Of a stretch of DNA of 64,000 nucleotides, positions 1 to 9,617 are shown piece by piece (position 1 is the first letter of the stretch; the number at the start of each line of letters is the position of its first letter). Made by a program: the position numbers and the translations under genes. Under the pieces are notes generated by a model that saw only the letters and a list, made by a program, of their open reading frames with translations, was not told the origin of the DNA and ran no database searches. Location: assembly GCA_049487715.1 (NCBI GenBank), contig CP150547.1, positions 744,001 to 808,000 of the forward strand, given 5' to 3'. Source of the stretch: Pycnococcus provasolii. Its lineage: Eukaryota; Chlorophyta; Pseudoscourfieldiophyceae; Pseudoscourfieldiales.

Positions 1-2
1 AC

Positions 3-347
3 GGCGGAGAAAGAGGTAGAGGCAGATGGCCGTCGTTCGCGTCGAGGATACGGGCAACTCCCATCGGGCGCATCGGCGAAGGAGAGGTGGACGGACGAGG
101 GCGACGCACGGCGTGCGTGGAGTTTACGTGTGACAAGTGCGGAGCGCGCACGAAGAGAAACGTGAATCCGCACGCACTTGCCAAGGGACTCGTGTACGTG
201 CAATGTGGCAACTGCGAGGCGTGGCACCAGCTCGTGGACAACCTCGGCCTTGTGGTTGAGTATCGCTTCAGCGACGACGACGACGACGACGCCGACAACG
301 ACGACGACGACAGCAGCAGCGACAAGTCGACGACGACGAACGTGTAA
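3..347 (+). CDS. DNLZ: DNL-type zinc-finger protein (Hep1/Zim17/DNLZ family), 5' partial
   Basis: The frame is open from base 3 with no in-frame ATG before the domain, so the N-terminus lies left of the window. The protein shows a CDKC pair, a CGNC pair about 30 residues later, and then HQLVDNLG, which matches the CxxC-x(n)-CxxC-(H)-DNLG signature of DNL zinc fingers. Family members are escort proteins that keep mitochondrial or plastid Hsp70 soluble and active. The C-terminus is an Asp/Ser tail written by GAC/AGC runs, which is low complexity. The organelle cannot be told because the targeting region is missing. The family call is firm; the symbol is by homology. Confidence 0.85.
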   Translation, partial: GGERGRGRWPSFASRIRATPIGRIGEGEVDGRGRRTACVEFTCDKCGARTKRNVNPHALAKGLVYVQCGNCEAWHQLVDNLGLVVEYRFSDDDDDDADNDDDDSSSDKSTTTNV

Positions 348-1376
348 CATTTTGTTCTTCTTGGCTCAACGTCATGGGTCCAGTCGTGGTTCAGACCAGA
401 GATATCAGAGGAACAGATTGTGCACAGTACGTGATGTCACTTTCGACGTCAACAGGTTTTGATAATTAGTTAAGAAAGGTTTATTATCGATAGACCTGTA
501 AGGTGTCTGCTCAGTGCTCACTGCGTCAGAACAGTCAGTCTGATGCGACCACACAAGCAGAGAGAAACACACACCGTAAACCTGTACCGGTCAGCCGGTA
601 GGAAACGCCGTCGAATCACGCGTCGGAGCGGAGAAATGCGCGTGAAACACAAAAACACAAAACCACAAAAACACAAAAACACAAAAACACAATAGGAAGA
701 AAGCAGGAAAACAACACAAAGCAACAGCAACGGCGGAGACGAACAGAAAGTCGCAAGAAAACACAAATGACAAAGAAAAAGAAAATTGAAAAGCTTTATT
801 TTTTCGAGAGTCAACAACCGGCAACAAGACGAGAAAAAAGAGAACAAAGAGCACGTTTCAACCCTAACAATCAATAACCCTAGGAGGCATCAAAAGAAAA
901 CCCAAGCAAAACAGCGAAACCCCAGGACCAGTCCCAACCAACCAACGCAACCATAGGTCGAACTTCCAAAGGATTTCCCCTCTTTTTACTCTGGGGACCA
1001 GAGCAGTCCCTCCCTCCCCCAGTTTTTTTTCAGGGTGTGCAAAACACTGCAAAGCAGGCTCCTGATTGAGACTCGGAAAACTCACCAATAGCAAAGCAGT
1101 CCCGTCCCCTGGGGGTTGTATTGTAAGTACTATTCTGGTCCACGCTTCGTCTCCCTCTCCCCTCTTTTCTCTCTCGAGTCTCGTCTTCCCCGCTCCCTCC
1201 CCCTGTTCTCTGCCCCGGGTTACGCGCACTCCCTCCTGGGTCCCTCCCTCCCCTTCGTGCATCTGCTCGCTCCATTCGTGGGACCACCATCTTGCTTAGC
1301 GCACAAACTCTCTCACAGGTAGTAGTAGTACGCTCGTCATCTCTTGCTTATAGTTAAGCTTATTATTAAAGAGAGG
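348..1376. other. Intergenic region, no gene seen
   Basis: This kilobase lies between two plus-strand genes. It holds an A-rich patch of repeated ACACAAAA units at about 645-692 and a strongly pyrimidine-rich tract at about 1135-1265, followed by the FHA-RING start. Short open frames here have repetitive or biased composition and no recognisable domain. I see no RNA gene. Confidence 0.6.
645..692. repeat. ACACAAAA-type simple repeat
   Basis: Five or so tandem, slightly irregular copies of an AAACACAA/ACAAAAAC unit lie in the 3' flank of the DNL zinc-finger gene. Confidence 0.85.
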
Positions 1377-3826
1377 ATGCTGCGCTACCTTGGACCCGTC
1401 ACAGCAGCAGCAGCAGCAGCAGCAGCTGGCGGGGTGAAGCAGCTCAACCTGGCTCCCAACCTGGGGAAACGCGGGTTGGTTTGGTTAACCTTGGGGGAGC
1501 TCAGGCTCATCTCCAGGACAACAACAACAACAATAACAACAACAACGCCGAGCAGCAGCAGCAGCAGAGGAATCGCCTTACTGCTGCAGGGACGCTGCGT
1601 GACGTAATACAACACCGACAAGAAGTGCTCGGGCAAGATAACAATAATGAGGCGGGGAATCATGGTGCATCGCCATCTGGGGCTCTCGACATAAACCAAC
1701 GGCCTCAACACCCCCCAACAACAACAAACGTAAACCAGCAGCAGCAGCAGCAGCAGCAGCAAAACCAACCACTCGTGCCGCGAGAAGTCATATTTCAAAC
1801 CAACCCACAGACTGTCGGAAGGAACCACGACAACGATGTCGTGCTGGAAAACTACGATACCATACCGCTGCTCATCTCACGAACGCACGCTGTTTTGTAC
1901 CGCGAAGATGAACTTGAGGACTCCCACGCGGCGGCCGCGGCGGCTGCCGCTGCTGCCGAAGCAGCACTCATAAACACAGCCAACTCGCCAGGCGCGGGAA
2001 CGCCTGCAGCAGCCGTGGCAGCGGCGGCGGCGGCGGCAGCGGCAGCACATGCAGCAGCAACAGCCGCGAATAGCAACAGCGGACTGCGGTCGCGCTTCTT
2101 CGTCGAGGACAACGGCTCGATGAACGGAACGTACGTCAATGGCGAGCCCATTCCCAGGTATGCGCGCGTCGCCTTGCGCGACCGAGATATTGTCACGTTC
2201 GGTGGACCTGAGGAGGTGATACGAGCCGGAAGGAAGGTGGAAAATCCGTACCGCTTCTACTTCGACGAAGCTGGCGACGGCGACGCGGCTGATGCTCCCG
2301 CGGCAGCGAACGACTACGAAGAAGCTGATGCTGGTGCTCCTGCCGCCGCCAACGAAAACGCTGCGGAAGGAGCGCCAGTTCGCGAGACCAGAGCCTCCGC
2401 TGGCAGGGCTGCCCTCGTTGAGAACAACAACAACATAAACGACGACGACGACGACGACGTCGTCGTCAGCCCGTTGTTACCAGCGCGTCAGCAGCAGAGT
2501 CAGCAGGAGGCTATTGTTGTCGCAGCCTCGGACGACGACGACGGCAACAGTCCTCAGCACGAGCGTGGTGACCAGCAGGAGTCCAAAAAACGACCCGCCC
2601 CGGAAGCCTGTACGTCTCAGCCACCGCCTCCGGTTGCGAAGCGTCGCAAGACGGTGCTGAATCCCGTGCCAGGCAGCGAGCCGTTCTACAAGGAGATGGA
2701 GTCGGAGTGGCAGTGTCCCATCTGCCAGGACTGGCTCGTCGGCGCGCATGCCATTGGATGTGGACACAATTTCTGTGGAGAGTGCATCTTCAGGTGGCGC
2801 GAGAAGAGCGAGGCGTGCCCTGTGTGCCGCTGCACGCCTGAAGGTCCGCCTGTGCCAGTGCGCTCCATCGACGCGATGATCGAGCGCATTTGCGTTCCGC
2901 ACATGTCAGAGTCAGATCGCAAGGAGCGTGACGCGCGACGCGAGGCGATCGAGTCCAAGGTGAGAAACCGCCTCGAGCGGGCTCGCCGCTGCCAGGCGAC
3001 GCGTCAGCGCGGCGGCGACGTCGCGCATGCGCTGCAGCACATGCTGACGAACCAGCGTGGCGACAACGTGCTCGAGGAGCTGATGACTGCGCTGCGCCAG
3101 ACCTCGCAATCTCTGCGGTCTGCCGGACACCGTGTGGTTGCATCGAATCGCTCAAGGCGCACGGGCGGCGGCGGCGGCGGCGCATTTCCATCAGCAGCGC
3201 CACCCTCAAACGCCCTGGGGGTGCCGCCGCCAGCCGATGCCTTACAACCCGCGAACGTCGGGCAGGCTGCCGCGGAGCAGTCGCCGCAGCAGCAGGAGGC
3301 TCAACAACAGGAGGCATCTCAGGCACTCCGGCAGGGACTCGCCATGGTCTCGCCGTCGTTTGCCGAGCTGATTAACAGGACGGCGGCAGCACGCCAGAGC
3401 GGCGGCGGCGGCGGCGGCAGCGGAGAGCGAGCGCCAGCAGTGCAGCATGTGACACGTCGCGCGGACCGCCAGCGAATTTTGGAGACGCTTCATAACGTCA
3501 TCCTTCGACGACGGGAGCGCGTTGGTCGTCCTTCGAACAGGGAGCAGTTGCCACGCGCTGCACCTGCGAGCAACGTGCCAGCTCATGCTCCTGGGAGCGC
3601 GGTGCTTATAACGGAGCCCCCTCACGGCATACGCCAGGAGGACCTGATAAATTTTCGCATTGGTGCGTCGGACATTGCTGTGTTGGGCAACACCACCATG
3701 GTGGAAGACGCTGGCATGATCCTCGCCAGCGTCGCCGGGGTCTTAGATCGACCATCGGAGGGACGAGAGCGGCTTACCACAGCAGCTCACGACGATGCTC
3801 TTCCAGATGCACGAGCAGACGATTGA
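1377..3826 (+). CDS. FHA-RING E3 ubiquitin ligase (CHFR/RNF8-like)
   Basis: The protein combines an FHA domain with a C3HC4 RING finger, the architecture of CHFR and RNF8, phospho-dependent E3 ubiquitin ligases of mitotic and DNA-damage checkpoints. The FHA part shows VGRNHDND, SRTH and DNGSMNGTYVNG. The RING (about nt 2708-2835) shows CPIC, CGHNFCGECI and CPVC. The FHA is split by an Ala-rich insert of about 65 residues between SRTH and the DNGS strand. PolyGln, polyAsn, polyAla and Asp runs occur elsewhere. The main frame has no ATG before the FHA. The ATG at 1377 in another frame joins it perfectly if 1434-1516 (GTGAAG to CTCCAG, 83 nt) is an intron. That join is inferred. The C-terminal third is disordered with Gly, Ala and Gln runs. 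Confidence 0.85.
1434..1516 (+). other. Possible intron of the FHA-RING gene
   Basis: Donor GTGAAG and acceptor CTCCAG, with a TTAAC branch-like site about 30 nt upstream of the acceptor. Removing these 83 nt joins the ATG frame starting at 1377 to the FHA-RING frame without a stop, and the length matches the two firm introns in this window (76 and 78 nt). It is still a prediction. Confidence 0.45.
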
Positions 3827-3996
3827 TTTCAACCCTAAACTTTCGTGCACATCAGGGTGTACGCTTGTTGTCTGATGCGCGTGATGATGCGTTGCGGAAA
3901 TATTTGTTGAGGAAGTGGTGGTGATAATTTTGATGTGTTGATTGAAGAGGAGAAAAAAGTAACATTCACAAAATACGATTCACATTGAAGTACGTG

Positions 3997-5190
3997 TTAC
4001 TGTGCCATTTGCCGAAGTCTCTCAAGAAATTTCGGAGCACCGCTACCACTCGTCTCACCAATAAAGGCGCTGAATTCGTCGCGCGTGATCCACGCCCACT
4101 CCAGCGCATCCTTCGCCGACACACCGCCGCGCTGGGCATCCGCGCGTTTCATCGCATTCTCAAACGCGACGTCGTCGTGTCCTGGCGTGAGAAGAATGGC
4201 ACGGTGGTAAAAGACCGTGCTCCTCGCCTCGCGTCCCTTCCGCGGTGGTACAACTGGCGCTTCTTCCACCGTCGCCTTGTCATCCTTGAGCACGGAAGGC
4301 ACGAGCGCTGGGGACTGGTTGTCGAAGAGATGGACGTGAAGCGCAGGCGCGTGTCCCACGAAATAAACGTCCACGTCACCATAGATTCCTCCGGAGCTTG
4401 GGAATTTATGGGCGTTGGGCGCGTTCGGAGCGCCCGTGTCGTCGTTCGAACCTGCGACACACTGGCAGCCGATCGCCGCCTGCAGCGCCCGCTGTGCTGT
4501 TCCTCGTATCGTCTCACCCTCTCTGTGCGCAGCTGTGGGAAACATCCACGGCCCGCCTCGTTCTCGGCACACAAAGTACAGAAATCTGTCCACGCGACGT
4601 CGCAGCGACACCGCGCGCTCATCTTCGTCCTCTTCAGACACCATTGGCTCAGGTTTCCACGTGTCAGCCAGGGCCAGCTCGTCCTCATTTAATCGCGGGT
4701 TTCCAAATCGGTCGGGCAGCGTTTTGGTATTCTCCATCGCGCGCGTTTCGAGGTACTCGTTCCACTCTTTCAGCCACGGCGGGTCCTCGGGCACGACGAG
4801 CGGCAGACGACACAGAACCGCGGATGCGTATGTGTTGGCATGTCTTCCGAGCTCGGGAGCCTCGGCAGGATTCTGGTCAGCCGGAATCGAGGACGCGGCG
4901 AGAGACGTGAAGCCACGGGGCAACTGTGGCAAAACCGAGCTGGATGAGCAGAAGGAGAAGCGAGAGGCGGTAGCAAGATGCTGAGCACAGGACACAGGGA
5001 GCCGAAGAGCGCCAGGAATCGTGCGAGGAATCGCGCCAGGAATCGTGCGTAAGATAGAGCCAACGACGCCACCCAGAGGAGACGAGAGGGACATGAGCGA
5101 ACGGTTGGTTGTGAGAGAATGCGAGCTCGGTGCCTCGGTCGGAGGGGAAAACCAGCCCATCGGGTTCGCGGGGACCCGCTGTAGAACCAT
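3997..5190 (-). CDS. MRPL46: Mitochondrial large ribosomal subunit protein mL46
   Basis: The 397-residue protein has an N-terminal region rich in Arg, Ser and Ala, typical of organelle targeting. It is followed by the mL46 core: a start like AVLCRLPLVVPEDPPW, the DRFGNPRLNEDE stretch, and a NUDIX-like fold with FYHRAILLTPG and WAWITRDEF near the end. mL46 is a structural protein of the mitoribosome large subunit with a non-catalytic NUDIX fold; I see no complete NUDIX catalytic box. Three in-frame ATGs (5190, 5160, 5094) could start it. The third gives a compact presequence containing a short IPRTIPGA-type duplication. The gene lies convergent to the FHA-RING gene (170 nt) and downstream of the HECT gene on the same strand. 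Confidence 0.9.
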   Translation of the reverse strand: MVLQRVPANPMGWFSPPTEAPSSHSLTTNRSLMSLSSPLGGVVGSILRTIPGAIPRTIPGALRLPVSCAQHLATASRFSFCSSSSVLPQLPRGFTSLAASSIPADQNPAEAPELGRHANTYASAVLCRLPLVVPEDPPWLKEWNEYLETRAMENTKTLPDRFGNPRLNEDELALADTWKPEPMVSEEDEDERAVSLRRRVDRFLYFVCRERGGPWMFPTAAHREGETIRGTAQRALQAAIGCQCVAGSNDDTGAPNAPNAHKFPSSGGIYGDVDVYFVGHAPALHVHLFDNQSPALVPSVLKDDKATVEEAPVVPPRKGREARSTVFYHRAILLTPGHDDVAFENAMKRADAQRGGVSAKDALEWAWITRDEFSAFIGETSGSGAPKFLERLRQMAQ

Positions 5191-5215
5191 TCCCCTTGTT
5201 CATGTGATTTTTGGT

Positions 5216-5286
5216 CGGGGGGAGTTTGGGGATCCCGGTCGCTGGAACCAAAATTTTAGTACCCGGTAGCACTCGAACTCCCCCCG
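5216..5286. repeat. Inverted repeat upstream of MRPL46
   Basis: An 11-nt perfect inverted repeat, CGGGGGGAGTT at 5216-5226 and AACTCCCCCCG at 5276-5286, encloses a 49-nt loop that contains the palindrome GGGATCCC (5229-5236). It lies just upstream of the mL46 ATG on the minus strand. In RNA it could form a strong 5' leader stem. Confidence 0.7.
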
Positions 5287-5399
5287 GAGCACAGGTTTTA
5301 ATTTCTGAAAAACTTGTGACAAATGACAAAGAAATTTGGGAGAATGAGCAACATGATCTCGTTGTTAATTTAGTTGATCGAAATTTACAGGTGATTTTG

Positions 5400-7724
5400 T
5401 CACAAGTCGAGCTCGCTGAGCAGACCGTCCACCGTCTGTGGACTGCTGCGCACCGTCTGTGGACTGCTGCGCAGGACCGGTCCCCAAAGCGCGTTGTTTT
5501 TCACGCCGCAGCCATCCTGGCTTGCTTCGACGTCGGAGTCGAACAAGGTTCCCGGAAGAACGAAAGGTACATGCGGGCCGGCGTTGACGCGAGAGCTGTG
5601 TACCGGCATTTCACGAAGAATCGCTGAACTTGCCGGCGCAGGAGCAGCCACGTAGGGGCGGGGGCTGTCGTCGCCGATGCTATCGAGATCGTAGTCCCCG
5701 CAGAACTCCATCGCGATCGCGAATCGATTACGAAGACGGGAGGCGAGCAGGTCCACCACCGCCGCGCGATCCTTCGGCACGCCGCTTGCGTCGAAGAGCT
5801 GAGAACTGTCAGCTGCACCAGCGCGAAGTGCCGAGAGGTAGTCGGGCAACTCCACGGCATTTGCACAAGTGTGCGCGGTGGGCAAGGCATTCCACGCGTC
5901 AGACTCGCGCTTGCCAGGACCTGCAAAGGCGAGCGACACGCTGAGCAGCTCGCTCTGGAATGGGCTCGGCGGGCTAGGACAAGCCGTGGCGAAACGCACA
6001 AACCCGCGGCGAAATGCCTCTCCACTTGGCTTGCCGTCGAGCGCCAGCCATAGAGCCTCGACGAGCGGCGCATACTCCTCTTCCATGAGGTCATCCTCGA
6101 GTGCCACTTGAAAAGCCTCCTGCACGAGCGGAAAGAAGTCGCCGTCACTACCCTCCACCGCGGAGGGCTGCACGAACGCCTCCGCGGCGTCGCCTCCGTA
6201 CAGCATGCAACTCAGCTCATGGCCCGAAACACGCCAACGAGCGAGCATTTGCGGGTGCACAGCCGCCGCGAGCCCGCGCGCAAAAGCTTCTCTCGCCGAG
6301 CCCAGCGGCCCATCGTGCTGCAGCATCGCGGCAGGCACCGCGTGCCCTTCCACATATTCAGCTCTGCTGAGCGACATGGGAAGTTCCTCGAATTCCAGCA
6401 ATTCCGCGAAGTGTCTGTCGGACAGGTCATGCACACGCCTGACATTCGCCGCCGCATCCGGGTCGTGCATCTGCAGCGACGCAAGGTTTGCCCGCTCGAT
6501 GTGCCATGTGTCGGGATTATCTTCGCCGTCGTATTGAAGCACGTCGCGAAGCGCGAGAGCAAGCAGCCACGGGTCGAATCGGCATCCGAGCGGGCTCTTG
6601 TTCACCAGGCTCTGCCCGCACATGTACCCCACGAATTCGTACTCGTCCAGCCGCTTCGACGCCGACGCCGCCGCGGCATTGTACCACAGCGCACGGCAAT
6701 CGCCACGTGCCGTGTGTGTTCGAATATCCCTCTCCACGAAAAGTGGCGAACCGCCGGGCAAGTGCGCCGGCGGCTGCACCATGGCTGCGCCGATGAGGCG
6801 AAAGAGCTCCTTGCGTGGCCCATGCCCCTCGCCACCCTCTGGCACGCCCGTGGCAGCGGCAACAAACGACGGAAACAGCTTGCGCGGCGCAGGACTTGAC
6901 CACCACGAGCTCGACCGCGCGGCAAGCAAGGTGTCCGTGAATGCGACGGCGGCGTCACCGCGACGCACGCGAACATCCGCGCGGCGTTCGTGCACGCACT
7001 CGAGCTGCGATTCTTCGTTCATGCCGCCTAACGACGAGTCGCCCACGACGGCGATGCCCGCATCGACGTAGCAAAGCAACGCCTTGGAGTTTGCGGAGAT
7101 GGCGCTAGCGACGGCAGCGTCCGTCGGGTCGCCAAGCACGCACATGCGTGCGCTGTCCCACACACGCCTTCTCGCCGCCACCTCCTGCGGCGTGTTCAGC
7201 GTGACGGCGCGCAGCCAGATGGCGCCGAGCGTGCTGACGATGCGCTCCAGCCCTCGACTTGTCGTCGCGGCGGCAAGGTTCGCGTCGCATGTTGCGCGTA
7301 CAGCTTCCGTCAATTCCAAGAAGGTCCTGACGCAGCTTGCTCCGTCTCTTCCGACGGCACCTTGCAAGAAGTCCACCGCTTTTGCTGCACCCGTGTGCAA
7401 CCACCCTCTTCCCTTGAGTTCTTCGTTCGCCGCATCCACCGCGGGCACGAGAACGGCGTCAATCGCCTCAGCGAGCGCCTTGAGTCTTTCTCTCGCCAGG
7501 GAACTGTCGTTTCTTATCGAGGAGGTCCACATGCGCGTGTCTAGTTGCTTATAGAGTTTCACGTGTTCCCCGCCACGAGAGGCTGCGAGGGCTAAGGAGG
7601 AGGCGAGAGCGTCACGTTGCACCAAGGACGTGCGCTGAACACCAGAAGCCGGGACATGAGAAGATGAAGATGAAGATGCTGATGCTGATGCTGAAGACGA
7701 CGACGCAGAGAAGCACACGCCCAT
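5400..7724 (-). CDS. HECT-type E3 ubiquitin ligase with acylation-type N-terminus
   Basis: The 774-residue protein contains a divergent HECT domain from roughly residue 270 to 670: GHGPRKELFRLI, LWYNAAA, EFVGYMCGQSL, and the C-lobe active-site motif LPTAHTCANAVELPDY with Cys620 (codon at 5865-5867) positioned to form the ubiquitin thioester. It therefore transfers ubiquitin directly to substrate. The N-terminus MGVCFSAS fits an N-myristoylation site (Gly2, Ser6) with Cys4 available for palmitoylation, suggesting membrane anchoring. This is inferred from sequence only. HECT domains normally end within about 35 residues of the catalytic Cys; here 154 residues follow, ending in a tandem VRSSPQTV duplication. 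No known substrate-binding repeats are visible in the N-terminal third. The ATG at 7724 is the only sensible start. Confidence 0.88.
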   Translation of the reverse strand: MGVCFSASSSSASASASSSSSSHVPASGVQRTSLVQRDALASSLALAASRGGEHVKLYKQLDTRMWTSSIRNDSSLARERLKALAEAIDAVLVPAVDAANEELKGRGWLHTGAAKAVDFLQGAVGRDGASCVRTFLELTEAVRATCDANLAAATTSRGLERIVSTLGAIWLRAVTLNTPQEVAARRRVWDSARMCVLGDPTDAAVASAISANSKALLCYVDAGIAVVGDSSLGGMNEESQLECVHERRADVRVRRGDAAVAFTDTLLAARSSSWWSSPAPRKLFPSFVAAATGVPEGGEGHGPRKELFRLIGAAMVQPPAHLPGGSPLFVERDIRTHTARGDCRALWYNAAAASASKRLDEYEFVGYMCGQSLVNKSPLGCRFDPWLLALALRDVLQYDGEDNPDTWHIERANLASLQMHDPDAAANVRRVHDLSDRHFAELLEFEELPMSLSRAEYVEGHAVPAAMLQHDGPLGSAREAFARGLAAAVHPQMLARWRVSGHELSCMLYGGDAAEAFVQPSAVEGSDGDFFPLVQEAFQVALEDDLMEEEYAPLVEALWLALDGKPSGEAFRRGFVRFATACPSPPSPFQSELLSVSLAFAGPGKRESDAWNALPTAHTCANAVELPDYLSALRAGAADSSQLFDASGVPKDRAAVVDLLASRLRNRFAIAMEFCGDYDLDSIGDDSPRPYVAAPAPASSAILREMPVHSSRVNAGPHVPFVLPGTLFDSDVEASQDGCGVKNNALWGPVLRSSPQTVRSSPQTVDGLLSELDL

Positions 7725-7743
7725 GTTATATTATATTTATCAA

Positions 7744-7922
7744 GGTGAACTTTAAGGCCGCGCTTGCAACACCCCTTAAGGCCGCGACAGTAAAGTTACC
7801 ACTACCAAACTATGTACAGTACAGTCAAGGGAAACTTTATATTAGGTGAGTTTAAGGCCGCTTAAGCTTGCAAGACCCCTTAAGGCCGCGACAGTAAAGT
7901 TACCACTCCCAACCTATGTACA
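7744..7922. repeat. Two-copy direct repeat, about 77 nt per unit
   Basis: Copy 1 (7744-7818) and copy 2 (7845-7922) share GGTGA(A/G), TTTAAGGCCGC, CTTGCAA, CCCCTTAAGGCCGCGACAG and TAAAGTTACCACT, ending ATGTACA, with a few substitutions and a small indel. Each unit itself contains AAGGCCGC twice. Confidence 0.85.
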
Positions 7923-7978
7923 TATTTCGTACATAGGAGGGACGCGGTTCGGAGGGGACGCGGGAGACCCTATGAGTA

Positions 7979-8137
7979 ACCCGAACCCGAACCCGAACCC
8001 GAACCCTAACCCTGACCCATACTGAAACCCTAACGGGCAAGCCTGAGTTTGCAACTTGTTTAGTTACCAACTAAGAGTTTAGTTAGGGTTCGGGGTTCGC
8101 AAGGGGTACCTGTTAGGGTTAGGGTTAGGGTTCGGGG
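7979..8137. repeat. Head-to-head telomere-like tracts
   Basis: The left arm is CCCGAA repeated four times, then CCCTAACCCTGA. The right arm is TTAGGGTTCGGGG followed later by TTAGGG three times and TTCGGGGG. The two arms are in opposite orientation around a spacer of roughly 50 nt, so they could pair with each other or form G-quadruplexes. Confidence 0.85.
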
Positions 8138-8224
8138 GAGATCTTCTCCCTATCCGGTAAGTAAAAGTCCCTTTGGGCTTTCCTCTCTCCGTCCCATTTC
8201 GTACCTTGTTCCGGAATCCGAATC

Positions 8225-9559
8225 ATGCCCGTCTTATTCCCGTCGTCCATGTCGTCCTCAAGGATGTCGATGTCCGTGCAGCGCTACTTTATTCCGGTAC
8301 ATGTTCGTGCTCCATCCATGCGTGGTATCTCCTCTCGGTTGTCTACTAGGGCGACTTCTGCGACTTCTTCTGGTGCTGGTGCTGGTGGTCAATGTTCTAG
8401 TCATGTAGTGGTGAGGCGTGGTGGTGCTCGTCCTCCTCGTCGTCGCTTCTCTGATGGCGGATCGCGGCTCGTGTGCTCGTCGTCGTCGTCGTCGTCGTCA
8501 TCCACGGACAACAAAGACTCGACCGAGGAGGCTTCGAGCGCCTCGGTGGAGAGCGACAGTAGTAGTGAAAACGAGGCGGATGCGTGGAGGGGGGTTAACG
8601 TTGACGATATACAAGACATGGAACCGCGAAGCCCGCCTTACGGACTTGTCGCTGGTGTGGGTGCCGTGGGTGCGGTGGAAACGCTTTACCTGACGGCTGT
8701 CAAGGTGGGCCTCCTCGGAAGTCTCGCATGCCCCACAAACGGGTGCGAGAGCGTCGTCGCGTCCGACTGGGGAGCGCTCTTCGGCGTGCCACTGCCGCTC
8801 TTCGGATTCGCGTGCTACTCAGCCGTCGCGGCACTCGGGTACGCCGGCTTGCAGGCAAAAGCGAATGAAGACGAAAGCGAGTCGTCGTCGTCGTCGTCGT
8901 CGTCGTCTTCTGACGAATCCATTAAGAATATCCTTCTGCCGCTGTCCGTGACGATGGCAGGAGCGTCCACGTATCTCATGTACGCCCTTTTCGCCAAGCT
9001 TGGGGGCGACTGCCCGTACTGCCTCGCGTCTGCCGCACTGTCGTTCACGCTCGCGGCATCCACGGTGAGCGGTTTTCAGGCGCGCGAGCTCATGAGCGGG
9101 GCAAAGGCCACCATCTCAACGCTCGCCTTCATCCTTCCCATCGCGATTCTTGGCGTCGCAAACTTGGACTCGGAGCCTATCGTGAAGGATATCAGTCTGG
9201 CATATCGCCCCGTACCCGTTGAGACGGAGTCAAGCGAGCTCGCGGTGGAAGTCGCGCAGAAGCTTTCAGCCGCACACGCCAGATTTTACGGCGCCTTCTG
9301 GTGCTCGCATTGCGCCGACCAGAAGCAGTTCTTCGGAAAAGACGCTTTCACGAAGATTGATTACGTTGAGTGCTTCCCCAACGGCTACGAGAGCAAGCTC
9401 AAGGGTCCCATGGCGCCAGCGTGCAACGGCAACGTCGACAACGGATACCCGCAGTGGGTGATCGAAGATGGTCCAGGAGGCAAGCCGCTGCGTTTGAGCC
9501 CAGGCGAGAAGAGCGTAAGCGAGTTGGAAGGTATCCTCAAGCGTAATAATTTGTGGTAA
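8225..9559 (+). CDS. LTO1: Thylakoid VKOR-thioredoxin fusion, LTO1-type disulfide-forming enzyme
   Basis: The 444-residue protein has a plastid-type N-terminal extension rich in Ser and Arg, then a four- to five-helix VKOR domain with the loop cysteines of CPTNGC (about residue 169) and the redox CPYC (about 262-265), and a C-terminal thioredoxin-like domain with WCSHC (about 359). In cyanobacteria and plants this fusion oxidises lumenal thiols and is needed for photosystem II assembly. A run of about eleven Ser residues interrupts a loop between membrane helices. The first 85 codons use T-ending codons unlike the rest of the gene. Start: the first ATG, with other in-frame ATGs nearby at residues 9, 14 and 16. 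Confidence 0.93.
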   Translation: MPVLFPSSMSSSRMSMSVQRYFIPVHVRAPSMRGISSRLSTRATSATSSGAGAGGQCSSHVVVRRGGARPPRRRFSDGGSRLVCSSSSSSSSSTDNKDSTEEASSASVESDSSSENEADAWRGVNVDDIQDMEPRSPPYGLVAGVGAVGAVETLYLTAVKVGLLGSLACPTNGCESVVASDWGALFGVPLPLFGFACYSAVAALGYAGLQAKANEDESESSSSSSSSSSDESIKNILLPLSVTMAGASTYLMYALFAKLGGDCPYCLASAALSFTLAASTVSGFQARELMSGAKATISTLAFILPIAILGVANLDSEPIVKDISLAYRPVPVETESSELAVEVAQKLSAAHARFYGAFWCSHCADQKQFFGKDAFTKIDYVECFPNGYESKLKGPMAPACNGNVDNGYPQWVIEDGPGGKPLRLSPGEKSVSELEGILKRNNLW

Positions 9560-9617
9560 TTCAAAATACCAATGTTTCTTCTTGTTAAGGAAAGGACTCC
9601 GGTTTCCTCGTCGTCAC

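Larger units (their letters stand above)
7725..8224. promoter_or_regulatory. Divergent intergenic region HECT/LTO1
   Basis: This 500-nt region lies between two genes read outwards. It holds a two-copy direct repeat (7744-7922), then head-to-head telomere-like tracts: C-rich CCCGAA/CCCTAA units at about 7979-8035 and G-rich TTAGGG/TTCGGGG units at about 8083-8137. An AT-rich TATATTATATTTAT stretch sits immediately upstream of the HECT ATG. It presumably contains both promoters. No gene is seen. Confidence 0.6.

Noticed and set aside
3985-4692. A 235-codon plus-strand frame opposite MRPL46
   Set aside because: No domain and biased composition; mL46 on the minus strand explains the region.
7979-8137. 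True chromosome end or CRISPR-like array
   Set aside because: Genes continue on both sides and the repeat is short, degenerate and in both orientations, so it is interstitial. There are no spacers between repeats, so not CRISPR.
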